From NCBI RefSeq assembly GCF_004359215.1, contig NC_090627.1:612589-638749 (forward strand): 26,161 nucleotides of DNA, read 5' to 3'. The notes beneath the pieces are model-generated. The model saw only the letters and a list, made by a program, of their open reading frames with translations, did no database searches and was not told the DNA's origin. Every line of letters begins with the position of its first letter. Positions within the stretch are counted from its first letter, which is position 1. Positions 25,636-26,161 of this stretch are shown in pieces. The stretch is from Bremia lactucae. Its lineage: Eukaryota; Oomycota; Peronosporomycetes; Peronosporales; Peronosporaceae. Made by a program: the position numbers and the translations under genes.

Positions 25636-26161
25636 ATGGACATGTTAGATGGTAGTGGGAATACGCATCCCGTTTTCCCTGAAAGCTACTCCTTTCTAAG
25701 TGATATAGAAAGGAGTGCGGTTGAACGAATGAGTTCGTCCGTATGAAACGATGCAATTTTGGCATTGCTGTCCAATTTGGACAGAGATGTCCTCCATTCA
25801 ACCGTCGCCAAGTTCATACAACATGATCTTGACGAGATGAAGGAGAAGGTAGCCTTGCTGAATCAGCAAGGTTTTCAGCAGGCGGAACTGTTGAGGTTAC
25901 AACAGGTACAGACCCCTGTACCTGGGGTGACGCAAACGCATCGTCCCAAAACTTTAAAGATTGACATCTCTAAGTATAGGGGAGTCGAAGAAGACTCCCT
26001 CTTGAGATGGTTTGTCGAGTTAGACGATGCCATAAGGGCACGTCACATCATCGACGAGCAAATGCAAATCGCATTCGCTCAATCAAATCTGGCAGGTCGT
26101 GCCAAAACTTGGGCATTGGGCCTTAAGTTGCGCGACCCATACGTCTTTGGGTCGCTAGAGG
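25636..26161 (+). pseudogene. Gag gene of the right retrotransposon, with premature stop
   Basis: The frame starts at ATG 25636 (MDMLDGSGNTHP) and stays open and gag-like to the window end (LKIDISKYRGVEEDSLLRWF; AFAQSNLAGRAKTWALGLKL), except for a TGA at 25744-25746 where the left copy has GGG. It has the Retrotrans_gag character of Ty3/Gypsy elements. A single nonsense codon early in gag would prevent normal expression unless it is read through or translation restarts downstream. Confidence 0.8.

Larger units (their letters stand above)
25134..26161 (+). mobile_element. LTR retrotransposon, 5' part (right copy, runs off window)
   Basis: LTR, leader and gag on the plus strand, the same family as 1-1238 but in opposite orientation. 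The LTR ends are TGTAACGGGG...CCCCGTTACA. The segment after the LTR (25587 onward) corresponds to the left copy's candidate primer-binding site but reads CCTTTTAGCA, with TGG changed to TTT. Only the first part of gag is inside the window. Confidence 0.88.

Overview
The window looks like nuclear DNA of an oomycete (water mould; most likely Peronosporales, such as a Phytophthora or downy mildew). This is inferred from gene architecture, not from a marker gene. Fifteen eukaryotic genes are packed into about 23.5 kb. Introns are mostly 55-95 bp with GT-AG ends, genes mostly alternate in strand, and intergenic gaps are often 60-200 bp. The block is bounded by LTR retrotransposons with a Ty3/Gypsy-like gag. 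Splice models below were built by hand: reading frames were joined at GT-AG sites (one AT-AC) so that phase and family alignment agree.

Layout. 1-1238: 5' end of a decayed LTR retrotransposon on the minus strand (gag remnant plus LTR 797-1238). Then: a galectin-domain/RRM fusion protein (1499-3043 -); RNA polymerase II subunit RPB7 (3221-3821 +); a lipoate-protein ligase (3915-4810 -); a 2726-residue NBAS/Sec39 tethering protein with no intron (4910-13090 +); ER membrane complex subunit EMC8/9 (13157-13820 -); a JMJD6-type JmjC oxygenase (13953-15312 +); an unrecognised secretory-pathway coiled-coil membrane protein (15851-16780 -); a Bin3/MEPCE-type RNA methyltransferase (17091-18361 +); SmD3 (18609-19182 -); ribosomal protein uS9/RPS16 (19389-20244 -); NIP7 (20421-20963 +); a mitochondrial folate/FAD-type carrier (21066-22096 -); a topoisomerase VI B-like GHKL protein (22192-23777 +); a small Tom22/Tom9-like protein (23848-24469 +); and DPM2 (24670-25044 -). 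25134-26161: a second copy of the same retrotransposon family, on the plus strand, running off the window.

How the genes relate. There is no operon. Two loose themes appear: RNA synthesis, processing and translation (RPB7, JMJD6, MEPCE, SmD3, RPS16, NIP7, the RRM protein), and ER or mitochondrial membrane biology (NBAS, EMC8, DPM2, Tom22-like, carrier, lipoate ligase). Six divergent pairs start within about 95-310 bp of each other and probably share promoter DNA. The ribosome pair RPS16/NIP7 is the most functionally coherent.

Most notable observations: (1) a galectin fold fused to an RRM, with part of the sugar-binding signature lost; (2) a U12-type AT-AC intron inside the SmD3 gene, which encodes a core component of the spliceosome itself; (3) a topoisomerase VI B-like protein that keeps its ATPase motifs but appears to lack the H2TH segment; (4) LTR hairpins that differ between the two retrotransposon copies by paired compensatory changes; (5) a DPM2 gene whose first coding exon is only the ATG, with an LTR 89 bp upstream.
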